NCBI GenBank assembly: GCA_018340805.1
Contig: JACMZG010001863.1
Coordinates: 55,851,108-55,915,107 of the forward strand
Source of the DNA: Microvelia longipes
Lineage: Eukaryota > Arthropoda > Insecta > Hemiptera > Veliidae
DNA length: 64,000 nucleotides
Direction of reading: 5' to 3'
Position numbers and translations under genes: made by a program. Each line of letters starts with the position of its first letter. Position 1 is the first letter of the stretch. Of this stretch, positions 55,701-64,000 are shown piece after piece. Below the pieces are notes generated by a model, which worked only from the letters and a program-made list of their open reading frames with translations, was not told the DNA's origin and did no database searches.

Positions 55701-58700
55701 GGCAAGATTAAGTCCGGCAGATGATAGTGGATACATGATGGCTATAATGGACTATCCATGTTCGCTATCAACTATAAGTGTTAACTTTAAGTAGCTCTTC
55801 GGAGGTTTTCGTCGAGAGGGAGGCATCCATTAATTGCTTTTAAACTATAACCTTTAATGTGAAGCTATACAGCCTCCTATATAATACTGTTTCTAGCTGC
55901 ATAATATGCAATAATGAAATCGTTAAACAATATTGTACTTTTAGATCTGTCTTTTCATATAAAAATGTTATACGATCTCTTTGTGTAATAAAACAAAATA
56001 AAGTGAAATTAAAACACATTATGTGTAAAAAATTGTTCACGTCACAGCATGGTTCGATGACATTTCTGTATTGTGTTCGATGACGAACAGCAAGGTGATC
56101 ATACAGATCACCTTCCACCCACCAAAGTTTCCTTGGTATATTAACTTATAGCCTCACTTATATTAGGAAACTTACACTACGACTTTGACGACTAACTTAT
56201 TAGCTGTAATTTAAATGTTGGCTTTTTCTAATCACGCTGAATTAGTTAGCTTCTCCAAAGTTAGAGAGCAGATTTAAGAGACCTAAGTAATTCAACACTT
56301 TATCTGCCTCAATCTACCTCTATAGTTCACATATATTTTGATCTGTGAAATGCTATTTAGCATAAACAGCTCTCTGTGGTCTCACTTTAGAATCCCAGAG
56401 CACAGGCGTCCGAAAGTATCCCAGTCTGCAATTCCGAATATCCCCATCATACAATGTTTTTTAAGTGCTGGTTGCTTCTCAAGAGAGCATTTTCAAAGTT
56501 GCCAGTCAGCAAGCTTGAATTTAAGCTGGAAGAATTTTATGTTGAATATCACCCAACATTCATTCAAACTCTTGAGAACCAGATCTACTATAATTTTTAA
56601 GAGAAACGCTCGTTATTTAGCGTAAAAACCAAGTGGCCTGACTGAGACGTGAACCTAGGCTACCATGAACTCGAAAAGGCCTTATGCTCTAACCAACTGA
56701 GCTTTCAGTGAATGCCAAATAACAGTTATTACGAACAATAAAGTTATTACCTTGAGAGGAAAGCAGTAGAAGTCTCCTGAGGACTATTACTCCCAGGAGA
56801 TAAATGCGGATTACTTCTCGATCTTCCCCATAAGCCATACGTGTTAGATCTGACAGGTACAGATCTTCTAGTAAATCCGCGCGATAACGTGTCCAATTCT
56901 TTGTCGAATAACAGCTGAGTATTCTTCTCCAGCATGTACTCCCAGCAACGGAATTGTTCTTCGCTCATTTGACCTCCCATTGACCTAACACACATGTAAA
57001 TGAATAACGTGAGTAAGTCAGTAAGTGTGCAGTTGGTACACTTACTTTAGAGGTAAAATAAAAATGAAAATTGAGGGACTTTTTTACTAAATATGATTTT
57101 ATAAAGGAAGGGGTGGGGCTGGGTTAAGTTTGCCACGTCTTGCTTACAAGAGTTGCTTGTTATAAGATCTTGTAGGATGCGATTTACAGAAACTCAAAAT
57201 TTTATTCTATCTTACCTATCAGAGGATGACTCCTCACAGTCAGCCATATGATCTTCAAGGTGAGACAGTTTGGAAGACATCTTTCTGATTCCATTCTCTC
57301 TCATCAGGACTGACTGAAAGTTTTGACAATCATTCATCAGTAGTTCTTTCTGTAAAATACAATATGCAAAAAAACGATTGTGAAAAGTCATCTTAGGAGC
57401 TGTCTGCTTAGGAAGCTTATAAGCTAGTGGAGTCTTTTGTTGCCACCAACATAATATCGTTAGATGCAATCGCAAGATACATCTAAGGACTTATCCCTTG
57501 TAAATTTATTGGTGTAAGTTCCTTTTTAATCTTATATAGAAAGAGCAGCAAAAGTATCGAAATAAAAATGTTTTTGCTTTCCATGAAATATGGTCAGATT
57601 TCAACCCCAACGATTATCACCACCGGCCGCCTCCATACCTCGGGGAAACTGTGGAGGTTGTAGATTAACCCTGGAATTGATTGTTTTATGGACTTTTTCT
57701 TGCCAATTAAGGTAAGGCCCGTCTACAACCTTAAGTTAAGTTAGGAAGAATTGAAGAAGTGAAGAATTCCTCAGGAAGAATCGAAGAAGTGAAGAATTTC
57801 TCACTTAGAACAAACTATTTTGAAATTCCTGCTCTTTAGACTTAAGAGATCCGTAAACACGTCTACAACCTCTAAGTTGTTAAGTCAAGTTTTAAAGTTA
57901 CAATTACACATATAGCTGTATTTATACTACTTTTCTTCCTACCGTCTACACACATTTTATTTATTTATTTATGGTAACAACGAGCAGAGCTCAATAACAA
58001 TTTAAATAAACATAGGCTACTAATAAAATAAATAATAAACTACTTTTCTTTCTACCGTCTACACACATTTTATTTATTTATTTATGGTAACAACGAGCAG
58101 AGCTCAATAACAATTTTAATACAATTTAAATAAACATTGCTTTTTCAATGGTATTTCCTTCCATTTTTTATAGACTTTTTGCAAATATTTTTTTACTTTA
58201 CTTCTAAAATCGACCGTGTTTTATTTATTTTAATAATAAATAAAATCAAAATGGATGAGGTAATTGTTGGGAGCGTTATTTTCCTTATCTCTAGTATGTC
58301 TACAGACGTAGAAACCTTATCCATTTCAAAAACTATATAATTCAAAAATAAAAAGAAAAATATATATTATATAAAAAAATATTAAAACAAAACAATCACA
58401 TCACATCGTTTACAAAATATTGTAATCATTCAAAAACAGATAACGTTGTACATTCTTCTTTAAGAAACTTATAAAAAACCATTTTTATGGTTTTCTTAAG
58501 TCAAAAGAGCGGGAAAAAAGAATTATTTAAGAAGAAAAAGAGATTTTGAAAAATCTTCACTTCTTCAATTCTTTCTAACTTAACTTAAGATTGTAGACGG
58601 GCCTGTATTCCAAAGAAGGTAAGCCTGGTTCGTGGACCTTTGACTGGGCCTTCAATGAGCACCAGAGTCAGAGTGCTAGTATTTCTGTTTATACTCGTTG

Positions 58701-61700
58701 TTTGTTGTTAATACTAGGGTTGATAGTCGGTAATGACGATGGAGCCCATTTTAATCATATTAAAATATGATTAGAATATTTCAGGTATCAGTCATTATTA
58801 GAAACGAATGTATACAAATTCTGAAAGAGTGAACTGTAATTGTGTTGTTTATCAAGCAAAATGATTTGTATTAAGCCAAATTTTAGTATTCAAAGTTGGT
58901 AAGAGGTTTTAATAGGAAGCATTGACATTTCCAAAGAAATCTGACCTGATTTAGATCATATTGTTCCTCTAAGAAAAATTATCAGTCATTCAACTTAAAG
59001 GATTAGCGTAACAATGAAAATATTGCCCTCATTTCAATATTCGACTCATTAATCTTACTCTAGAGCACAATGTGTTGAATGATGCTCTACATAGACATGA
59101 TAGAGTATTAGTTAACAACAAATTTATAATCAAGGAAAGTATGTCACGTGTCACCTCATAAATCGAAATGATTGATGAGAAATTTTCTATATTAGTTTTA
59201 TACTTTTACAAACTTTTACTAATAAATACTTATATAATAGTATTATAGGAATTAATACAAAATGACACAATTTATAAGATGTTAATTTATTGAGATTATA
59301 CCCATCACGAAGATAACATTTTGAAAATGATTTTTAATTTCAAAATTACATAACGGTTATATAGGATTATTCGGGTTTAGCATTGTGCAATAGTATAGTA
59401 CATATAGTTTTGCTACATAACTGGAGACGAGGTAGGACACAATATACAGTCCTCATTAACCAGAATCCTGCACTAATCTGAGCAGAGTCCTGCACTAAAC
59501 TAAGCAGAGTCCTCAATGAGCAGAGTCCTGCATTAATCTGAGTAGAGTCCTCATTAACCAGAGTCCTGCACTAATCTGAGCAGAGTCCTCACTAAACAGA
59601 GTCTTGCACTAATCTGAGCAGAGTCCTGCACTAATCTGAGTAGAGTCCTCTCCAGGCCCGTAGCCAGCCAAAACTCGTAGGAGGAGGAGGGACCAATCCC
59701 AGAGAATTTCACAAAAATCTACTTTGTCAGAGGGGGCGAAATTTTTGTATGGGTAGCGATGCCCCCCCCCCCCGGCCCCTACCTGGCTGCGAGCCTAGTC
59801 CACTAATCTGAGCAGAATCTTGGTAGAGCCTATCAATTGTATTTTTCTTAATATCTACCGCAGGTATATAGACAAATTATTGTGTTTACACTAACCGGGA
59901 TTTCAAATAAGAAATCCATTTCAGGGGATGGTGACATGTTGCAGTTTAAATTTAACAGTTGTATTTTCTAAAGACGAGCAAAATGAGTCCGATGTAGTGA
60001 GGAAAAGTTTCGAGGTACCTAGTACCCGATTTTTTGAAAATGTTGAAAAACCAATACATTTGAAAATTCGCTTATATCGTAGCAGTATGCCACTTACGTA
60101 TATAAACTAGTAATATGACGAATTGATATAGGACAACAACCATGTGGCGTCCAAGCGGCTACAGAAAGGCGCAAGGGCCGCAAAGCGGCCCCACCGCCGA
60201 GGCCCCGGAGCGGCCTAAGAAGCCGAAGACCTCTTGTTTCTTTTAGATAAATCTAAAATATACGCAAATCAACACGAGTTCCATTAAAATTGCATCAAAT
60301 CTAACGAAAACAACTTTAACAATAACATGGTTCGATACTCGACCTTGACAATGTTTACATCAACTCGGATGTAACATACTGGCTTCGTTGTTATCGTAAT
60401 TACTGAACACTTTTAATTAGTACAGCTACATTAGTACCTAATGCTAAATTAAAATTATTAATCGTCAATTGATAGATTTTTTTAATAATAACAAATTTTA
60501 ATCAACAATTAAAACAGATAGAATTCATAACAATCATACGTTATTTGTTTAGAAGTACTTGTGAACTAATTGTTCGTTACATAATGTTACAAGAGCGTGT
60601 TTCAAGAGCCCACGGTCACGTTCAAGAATTTCGTAGTGTTCGTAAGGTCCGAAAATAGAAGCGTTACGCAAAATAATAGTATACCTAGCAGTTTTCGGTT
60701 TTCTGCATAATATTACTAGAGGTGCTATAACCTATCTCAATACTTAGAGAGCTTAGAGGGGGATATATCAAGGATCTTGAATAAAGGCGATGACGCACTA
60801 AGTCGATTTGCCATACAAACAAGTGACCCCATCGAAAACCAGAAAATAGAGAGAATTCAACACGAAACACACGTTAAAAACCAACTGCACATGCTTGGTA
60901 CAAACTGCGCATGCTTACAATTCTTAAAACAGCGCAAGTATTAAAATTTAGAGGCAAACTTACGTCACAATGGTTTCCATTGTTTATTGCTTGAGAAGGT
61001 CTGCCTTGTAGTTTAAAGTGTATGGAGGTTTAGTTTAACAGCGAGGGCACGTGTTGTTCCTAGTTTTCTAGTTTCCTAGTTCTCTAGACTATAAAAGTTA
61101 ATAAAAATATGTATGATTGCTTGAAAAAGCATGAGAGGAACCATAGAAATCCACGGCTCTTCTGTCTAGATTAGATGAAATATACCTACACTTGAAATTA
61201 AAAGGAGTAGAACACTATCTTAGGGAGCTGGCAAAAAGGGCCCAACAACGTGGCCTACTTACCTTAGTTACTACCACTCCCCCCCCCCATATTACTAATA
61301 CAATGGCACTAGTTCTTATATATAAATGATTATACTAGTTTAAAGTATTGGAACGAACGTGGTTTATATATGAGAATCAGTTCTACTTGTAAGTTATATC
61401 TGATCGTTTATGTTGACGACTTGATTTTGTTTAGTAATTATTTAAACCAAAAAAGTCTAGTTAAAGAGTTAATTATAGCAGAGTGTCAATTTTATATCGA
61501 GTACGGGGTACCCCGGAACTTTTCCTGATCACATCGGATTCGCTACGGTCACCCTCATTACTTTAAACTCGCTTAGCTCGTCCTCAGAATATATAAGTCG
61601 TTAAATTTATTCCGCAACACGTCCTCGGAAGCTTCGCTCATCTTTTAATAGTAAATTCCCCGCGGTCACCCATCCATGCACTGACCAAGCTCGATGCAGC

Positions 61701-62736
61701 ATAACTTTTATTATCCAACAAAAACCTTAGAACTAGTCGTATTGGTACGAAACTTAGTGCACTTATTTATTACGTCAAGGTATGCACTTGTACCGAATTA
61801 CAACTCAATTTGATTATTTTCCTATTTTTATTTTGTTTTAAAAATCGTACACAAGTAATCTGATTAAAATTAAACTAATGCTGATAATGAAACGAAACTT
61901 GGCACATATGTTATTCTTGTACATGATTACAGGCGTGCCAAATCTCAAATTGATCGCAACAAATTACAGCGTTTAAAAATTTTGATGAGTCATTATTGCG
62001 GGTTATTGACATCATAAAAAATAATTTTCCGAATAGCACAAGTACACCTATAGACTGATTTTTGTACCAAGTCCCAATTCTCATAAAGCATAAATACACT
62101 AGTAGCTACGATAATAACAGACACACACATACATACAGACAAACAACTTTCTAAAAACTACTCTGGTGCTCATAAATACAGCTGCAATGACTTTCTTCCG
62201 TGTATATTTTTCCATTGTATTTTTTCCTGTAATTTTTTCCTTTGTACTTTTTTCCTGTAATTTTCCTTTGTACCTTTTTCCTGTAATTTTTTCCTTTGTA
62301 CTTTATTCCTGTAATTTTTTCCTTGTACTTTTTTGTATTTTTTCCTTTTTTTTTCCTGTAATTTTCCTTTGTAATTTTTTCCTGTACTTTTTTCCTTTGT
62401 ACTTTTTTCCTGTAATTTTTTCCCCGTGTACTTTTTTCTCGGTACTTTTTTTCCTGTGTACTTTATTCCGTATACCCAGGAGAGCATATTAAGGTTTTTA
62501 ATGTTAATAGACATGAAAGATAAATGTTTAATTTAAACATGCAATTTTAACTAAATTATAAAGTTTATACAATTATATTACGTCAGCGTACTTACCTTGT
62601 CATCAGTGTAATGCCTGTAGTGATCAAATCGCGAAATGTTTTTACTGCTATTATTACTATTATTAGTATTATCACTTTGTCCGCTAGGAGAACTTCTGTC
62701 TTCCATAGGTTCGCACCAAAGATCTTCACAAGACTT
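48052..62736 (-). CDS. serine-rich protein, four internal exons (unidentified)
   Basis: Exons in transcript order: 62736-62596, 57349-57216, 56984-56751 and 48261-48052 (719 bp). Each has proper AG and GT borders, and phases agree throughout (0, 2, 2, ending in 2). The protein is hydrophilic. First comes an Asn/Ser-rich stretch (SCEDLWCEPMEDRSS to SRFDHYRHYTDDK). Next is a predicted helical piece, ENGIRKMSSKLSHLEDHMAD, then a second helix, QFRCWEYMLEKNTQLLFDKE. A Ser/Arg/Gly-rich low-complexity part follows (GLWGRSRSNPHLSPGS, GRLGSSRRSINSG), then MPYHPVEYDFSAIKERSELD. The start, end and domain are not in the window; I do not recognise the family. The last exon runs into a satellite. Its 8.5 kb intron hosts a peptide gene on the other strand. 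Confidence 0.75.
48425..48830. repeat. GC-rich island with internal duplication
   Basis: Locally GC-rich DNA in an AT-rich intron, with 'aagaggcccaaggccgcttg' at the left and two diverged copies of about 80 bp (about 48640-48700 and 48715-48775). They share 'tttcttgttatttggcattt' and 'gtagtgaattttcattactt' type blocks. A similar GC-rich patch lies at 60145-60235. The 102-codon frame across it is a by-product of the repeat. Confidence 0.45.
49085..49505 (+). repeat. direct repeat of about 210 bp, two copies
   Basis: Copies at about 49090-49300 and 49305-49500 share 'ttgaataaaatctttaggt', 'taccgtttgcg.cac', 'cttcgacc', 'gactacttcgaggt' and 'cacgggcctgcttagc'. A partial third start ('taccgtttgcgctattcgat') is at 49771 after an AT microsatellite. 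Confidence 0.7.
49675..49757. repeat. (AT)n microsatellite
   Basis: About 80 bases of TA repeats, followed by 'gtttgtatgtatgtatacc'. Confidence 0.95.
50590..50715. mobile_element. MITE family B fragment
   Basis: Holds 'caatgaggttacacaaagcc', 'actgagagccctaaaa' and 'gttgtattaagatagggtat', matching the right half of 62802-63120. The ends are eroded. Confidence 0.55.
50847..51628. mobile_element. MITE family E split by MITE A copy 3
   Basis: Outer inverted ends of about 40 bp: TTACTTCGTTCATACGCGGG at 50847 and its inverse ending at 51628. Both arms contain 'ggggtttggcag' and 'gttcaa' or their complements. Removing the 545-bp family A element and one 8-bp duplication leaves a host element of about 229 bp. 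A short ATAA may flank both sides as target duplication. Confidence 0.72.
50933..51477. mobile_element. MITE family A, copy 3 (8-bp TSD)
   Basis: 545 bp, same orientation as copy 1, with perfect CTCAACCC duplications at 50925-50932 and 51478-51485. It sits inside another MITE, so it inserted later. Confidence 0.92.
52327..52341 (+). promoter_or_regulatory. possible TATA box of the peptide gene
   Basis: CTTATATATATAAAG lies about 220 bases before the ATG at 52559, which would leave a 5' untranslated region of roughly 190 bases. A similar string could occur by chance in such AT-rich DNA. Confidence 0.4.
52559..55724 (+). CDS. predicted secreted cationic peptide precursor
   Basis: Two exons, 52559-52627 and 55566-55724, join in phase 0 across a GT-AG intron to give 75 residues. 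Exon 1 is a textbook signal peptide: MKNTRS, then a hydrophobic core VFAVVLMIVLINLF. Exon 2 encodes a cysteine-free, Lys-rich segment of about 52 residues that plots as amphipathic helix (VDSFMLDKIKDKLAGVKNML, then more Lys/Leu/His). It ends in Lys-Ser-Gly-Arg and a stop; trimming of Arg could leave Gly for C-terminal amidation. A possible TATA box is at 52327 and an AATAAA at 55987. The layout recalls antimicrobial, venom or salivary peptides, but I recognise no family. It is nested in an intron of the serine-rich gene on the other strand. Confidence 0.6.
53843..53905 (+). repeat. single unit of the GGCTCGCTTCGCTCGC satellite
   Basis: 'ggactcgcttcgctcgctag' followed by 'atagcttatgtcaataatac' and 'taagtaaaaat' matches one unit of the array at 13195-14700, here alone. 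Confidence 0.65.
54725..54905 (+). repeat. dispersed repeat tail
   Basis: Carries 'aaaactatacagttccgata', 'ttttattaaaatcggcaaat', 'ggcaggtatcgcaagtcaaa' and 'gaagaactcacc', diverged versions of the tail at 15320-15510. Class unknown. Confidence 0.5.
54952..55228 (+). mobile_element. tRNA-derived SINE
   Basis: The tRNA-like head has an A-box TGGTGTAGTGGTTAAGG and a B-box GGTTCAATCC about 50 bases later. The body includes 'cacgtccttcagaagggacg', 'taaagccggtggtct' and 'ggtactagttaaagatccct', a SINE body type that I recognise from several insect genomes. It is followed immediately by another repeat (55231). Confidence 0.82.
55231..55515 (+). repeat. dispersed repeat, copy 1 of a 285-300 bp pair
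   Basis: More than 90% identical by eye to 61000-61300 in the same orientation: 'tctgccttgtagtttaaagt', 'agcgagggcac', 'gaggaaccatagaaatccac', 'gaacactatct' and a terminal C-run with 'atattactac'. No coding potential. It could be a SINE body or a non-autonomous element. Confidence 0.8.
56638..56715 (-). mobile_element. tRNA-like sequence (SINE head or pseudo-tRNA)
   Basis: Read down from 56715, AAGCTCAGTTGGTTAGAGC is a perfect tRNA D-arm/A-box, and TAGGTTCACGTCTC resembles a B-box. The acceptor stem pairs at only four of seven positions, and no good anticodon stem forms, so it is not a working tRNA. Confidence 0.6.
57715..58604. mobile_element. DNA transposon remnant with 50-bp inverted ends
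   Basis: About 890 bp with ends AGGCCCGTCTACAACCTTAA and their inverse. The arms extend about 50 bp (GAAGAATTGAAGAAGTGAAG on the left, its complement on the right). GTA flanks both sides. The interior has a direct repeat (57928-58012 and 58039-58125, 'ctaccgtctacacacatttt'). No transposase. The start AGGCCCGT is shared with the palindrome at 10503. Confidence 0.72.
59450..59655 (+). repeat. degenerate tandem repeat, GAGTCCTGCACTAATCTGAG
   Basis: Eight to nine variable copies of 20-35 bases. Further single units reappear after the inserted block at 59800-59825, so that block (59655-59800) probably interrupted the array. Confidence 0.85.
59655..59800 (-). mobile_element. short repeat with C-run inserted in the array
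   Basis: Starts 'caggcccgtagccagccaaa' and ends with a run of C and 'ggcccctacctggctgcgag'. The inner part 'tctactttgtcagagg' matches 37258 inverted. Outer ends are weakly inverted to each other. Confidence 0.5.
60145..60235 (+). repeat. GC-rich patch
   Basis: About 90 bases rich in GGCC (gccgcaaagcggccccaccg and ccccggagcggcctaagaag), unlike the AT-rich flanks. Resembles the left end of 48425-48830. Confidence 0.4.
61000..61300 (+). repeat. dispersed repeat, copy 2 of a 285-300 bp pair
   Basis: Counterpart of 55231-55515 in the same orientation, with a small internal duplication ('agttttctagtttcctagttct'). Confidence 0.8.
61495..62160 (+). repeat. dispersed repeat shared with 26537
   Basis: Blocks 'gtacggggtaccccggaact', 'actcgcttagctcgtcctca', 'gaaacttggcacatatgtta' and a final 'acaaacaactttctaaaaac' occur in the same order as in 26537-27050. 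Probably one family of unknown class. Confidence 0.55.
62205..62470 (+). repeat. tandem TTTTTTCCTGTAATTTTTTC repeats
   Basis: About ten copies of a 25-27 bp pyrimidine-rich unit (tttcctgtaattttttcctt, then tgtactt). Open frames on both strands are low-complexity artefacts. In the largest right-hand intron of the serine-rich gene. Confidence 0.88.
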
Positions 62737-62801
62737 CTAAACCAAAATTATATACATAATTGAATTTTAATAATAGAAAGTATATTTGAAATACATTTAA
62801 A

Positions 62802-63120
62802 CATAGAGATATTATTACTAGAGGGGCCCTAAACGTTACATTTTGAAACATAGAAAAAGTAACCTGACTACCTTCTTAAAAAATGTAATTAAATAATCAG
62901 TACACAATTACAGTAACTTATATAGTAGAACGTTAAAATTACAAATCAAAACACAATTAATGTGTGAGAAGCCGAAATCATTTGATAAATTATAATCTTA
63001 ACTAACTCTTAAAGGAGGTTTCATTGAGGTTACACAGAGCTCCTGAGAGCCCCAAAATGGTGTTTCAGGCTTCTCAATGTATTGAGATAGGCTATGCCCT
63101 CTCTAGTATATAGCTCTATG
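62802..63120. mobile_element. MITE family B, copy 2
   Basis: 319 bp with ends CATAGAGATATTATTACTAG and their inverse. Flanking octamers CATTTAAA and AATTTAAA match at seven of eight positions. Inverted relative to 16867-17186. Confidence 0.85.
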
Positions 63121-63299
63121 AATTTAAATGCCAGGTTGCCCTTTAAAGAATGACATCTATTCTACAATGATAATATAAACCTCGTAGAATATAGAAGTCA
63201 ATTAAAACAAATCCAATTATAATTTCTACGAAAAATGTGTTTACCTATTAACAGATTATTTAAACGTATTAAATATATGTACCTCCTTAGACTTTTTGA

Positions 63300-63885
63300 A
63301 GTTGATAAAAACAAAATTTCTGTTCCAAGAATATTCATATTTAACCCCATATGGCGACGATTCTTAAATTTCTGGTCCAGGGATATTCATATCTGATCCC
63401 ATATGGCGATGATTCTTATATTCCTGGTCCAGGGATATTCATATCTAATCCCATATGGTGATGATTCTTATATTCCTGGTCCAGGGATATTCATATCTAA
63501 CCCTATATGGCGATGATGTCTTATTATATTCCTGGTCCAGGGATATTCATATCTAACCTATATGGCGATGATTCTTATATTCCTGGTCCAGGGATATTCA
63601 TATCTAACCCTATATGGCGATGATTCTTATATTCCTGGTCCAGGGATATTCATATCTAACCCTATATGGCGATGATTCTTATATTCCTGGTCCAGGGATA
63701 TTCATATCTAACTCTATATGGCGATGATTCTTATATTCCTGGTCCAGGGATATTCATATCTAACCCTATATGGCGATGATTCTTATATTTCTGGTTCAGG
63801 GATATTCATATCTAACCCTATATGGCGATGATTCTTATATTCCTGGTCCAGGGATATTCATATTTATATGGCGCGGATTCTTAAA
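63300..63885 (+). repeat. tandem repeat, about 52-bp unit
   Basis: About eleven copies with consensus 'attcctggtccagggatatt', then 'catatctaaccctatatggc' and 'gatgattcttat'. First and last units are diverged, the centre is nearly uniform. The TCCTGG-T-CCAGGGA part is a quasi-palindrome. Confidence 0.92.
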
Positions 63886-64000
63886 TTTCTAACGCTATTC
63901 TTCTCTCAATTGGACTCGCTTCGCTCGTCCTTAGATAATAAATGCATTAGATAGTAAATGCAATAGACCTCAGTATATTGCTACACCCTTGTATGTTCAA

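Noticed and set aside
56638..56715. tRNA gene on the minus strand
   Set aside because: The D-arm is perfect, but the acceptor stem has only four of seven pairs and no anticodon stem forms.
62166..62514. 108- and 114-residue frames on opposite strands
   Set aside because: Low-complexity translation of a pyrimidine-rich tandem repeat.

Overview
The window is nuclear DNA of an animal, most likely an insect. It is AT-rich, has short exons split by GT-AG introns, and is packed with transposable-element debris: jockey/CR1-like and RTE-like non-LTR retrotransposons, a BEL/Pao LTR retrotransposon, tRNA-derived SINEs, several MITE families and many satellites. No bacterial-type operons, CRISPR arrays or intact tRNA/rRNA genes were seen. 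A hemipteran-like host is only a guess from the repeat flavour. All gene models were spliced by hand from splice sites, reading phase and family resemblance.

Four host genes are well supported. (1) EHBP1, minus strand, 12363 down to 3793: five exons covering the start codon, the NT-C2 domain and the acidic stretch after it; the rest of the gene lies beyond the left edge. (2) HSBP1, minus strand, 28456 to 25144: three exons giving 85 residues. Its second intron has the hallmarks of a minor-spliceosome (U12) AT-AC intron. (3) A group XV phospholipase A2 (PLA2G15/LCAT family), plus strand, 29604 to 38132: seven exons, 424 residues, complete Ser-Asp-His triad. It is divergent from HSBP1 across a 1.1 kb spacer. 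(4) An unidentified serine-rich protein, minus strand, 62736 to 48052: four consecutive internal exons with matching phases.

A small two-exon gene (52559-55724, plus strand) sits inside the largest intron of gene 4, on the opposite strand. It predicts a 75-residue secreted, cysteine-free, cationic peptide ending in Gly-Arg. Weaker candidates are a recombinase-like first exon (16609-16776), a pair of exons at 46043-46944 and a possible exon near 24117.

Layout: 1-3.2 kb, two dead non-LTR reverse transcriptases, one split by a MITE. 3.8-12.4 kb, EHBP1 with SINE, hairpin and satellite insertions. 12.9-16.5 kb, AT microsatellites and a large satellite built on GGCTCGCTTCGCTCGC. 16.6-18.3 kb, recombinase-like exon and two MITEs. 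19.0-22.3 kb, BEL/Pao inverted duplication carrying a solo LTR. 22.3-25 kb, repeats and an RTE remnant. 25.1-38.1 kb, HSBP1 and PLA2G15. 39.0-42.8 kb, a non-LTR element whose first ORF ends in a viral-type SF1 helicase domain. 43-48 kb, MITEs and a satellite that starts inside an exon-intron junction. 48-64 kb, the serine-rich gene with its nested peptide gene, plus SINEs, MITEs and satellites.
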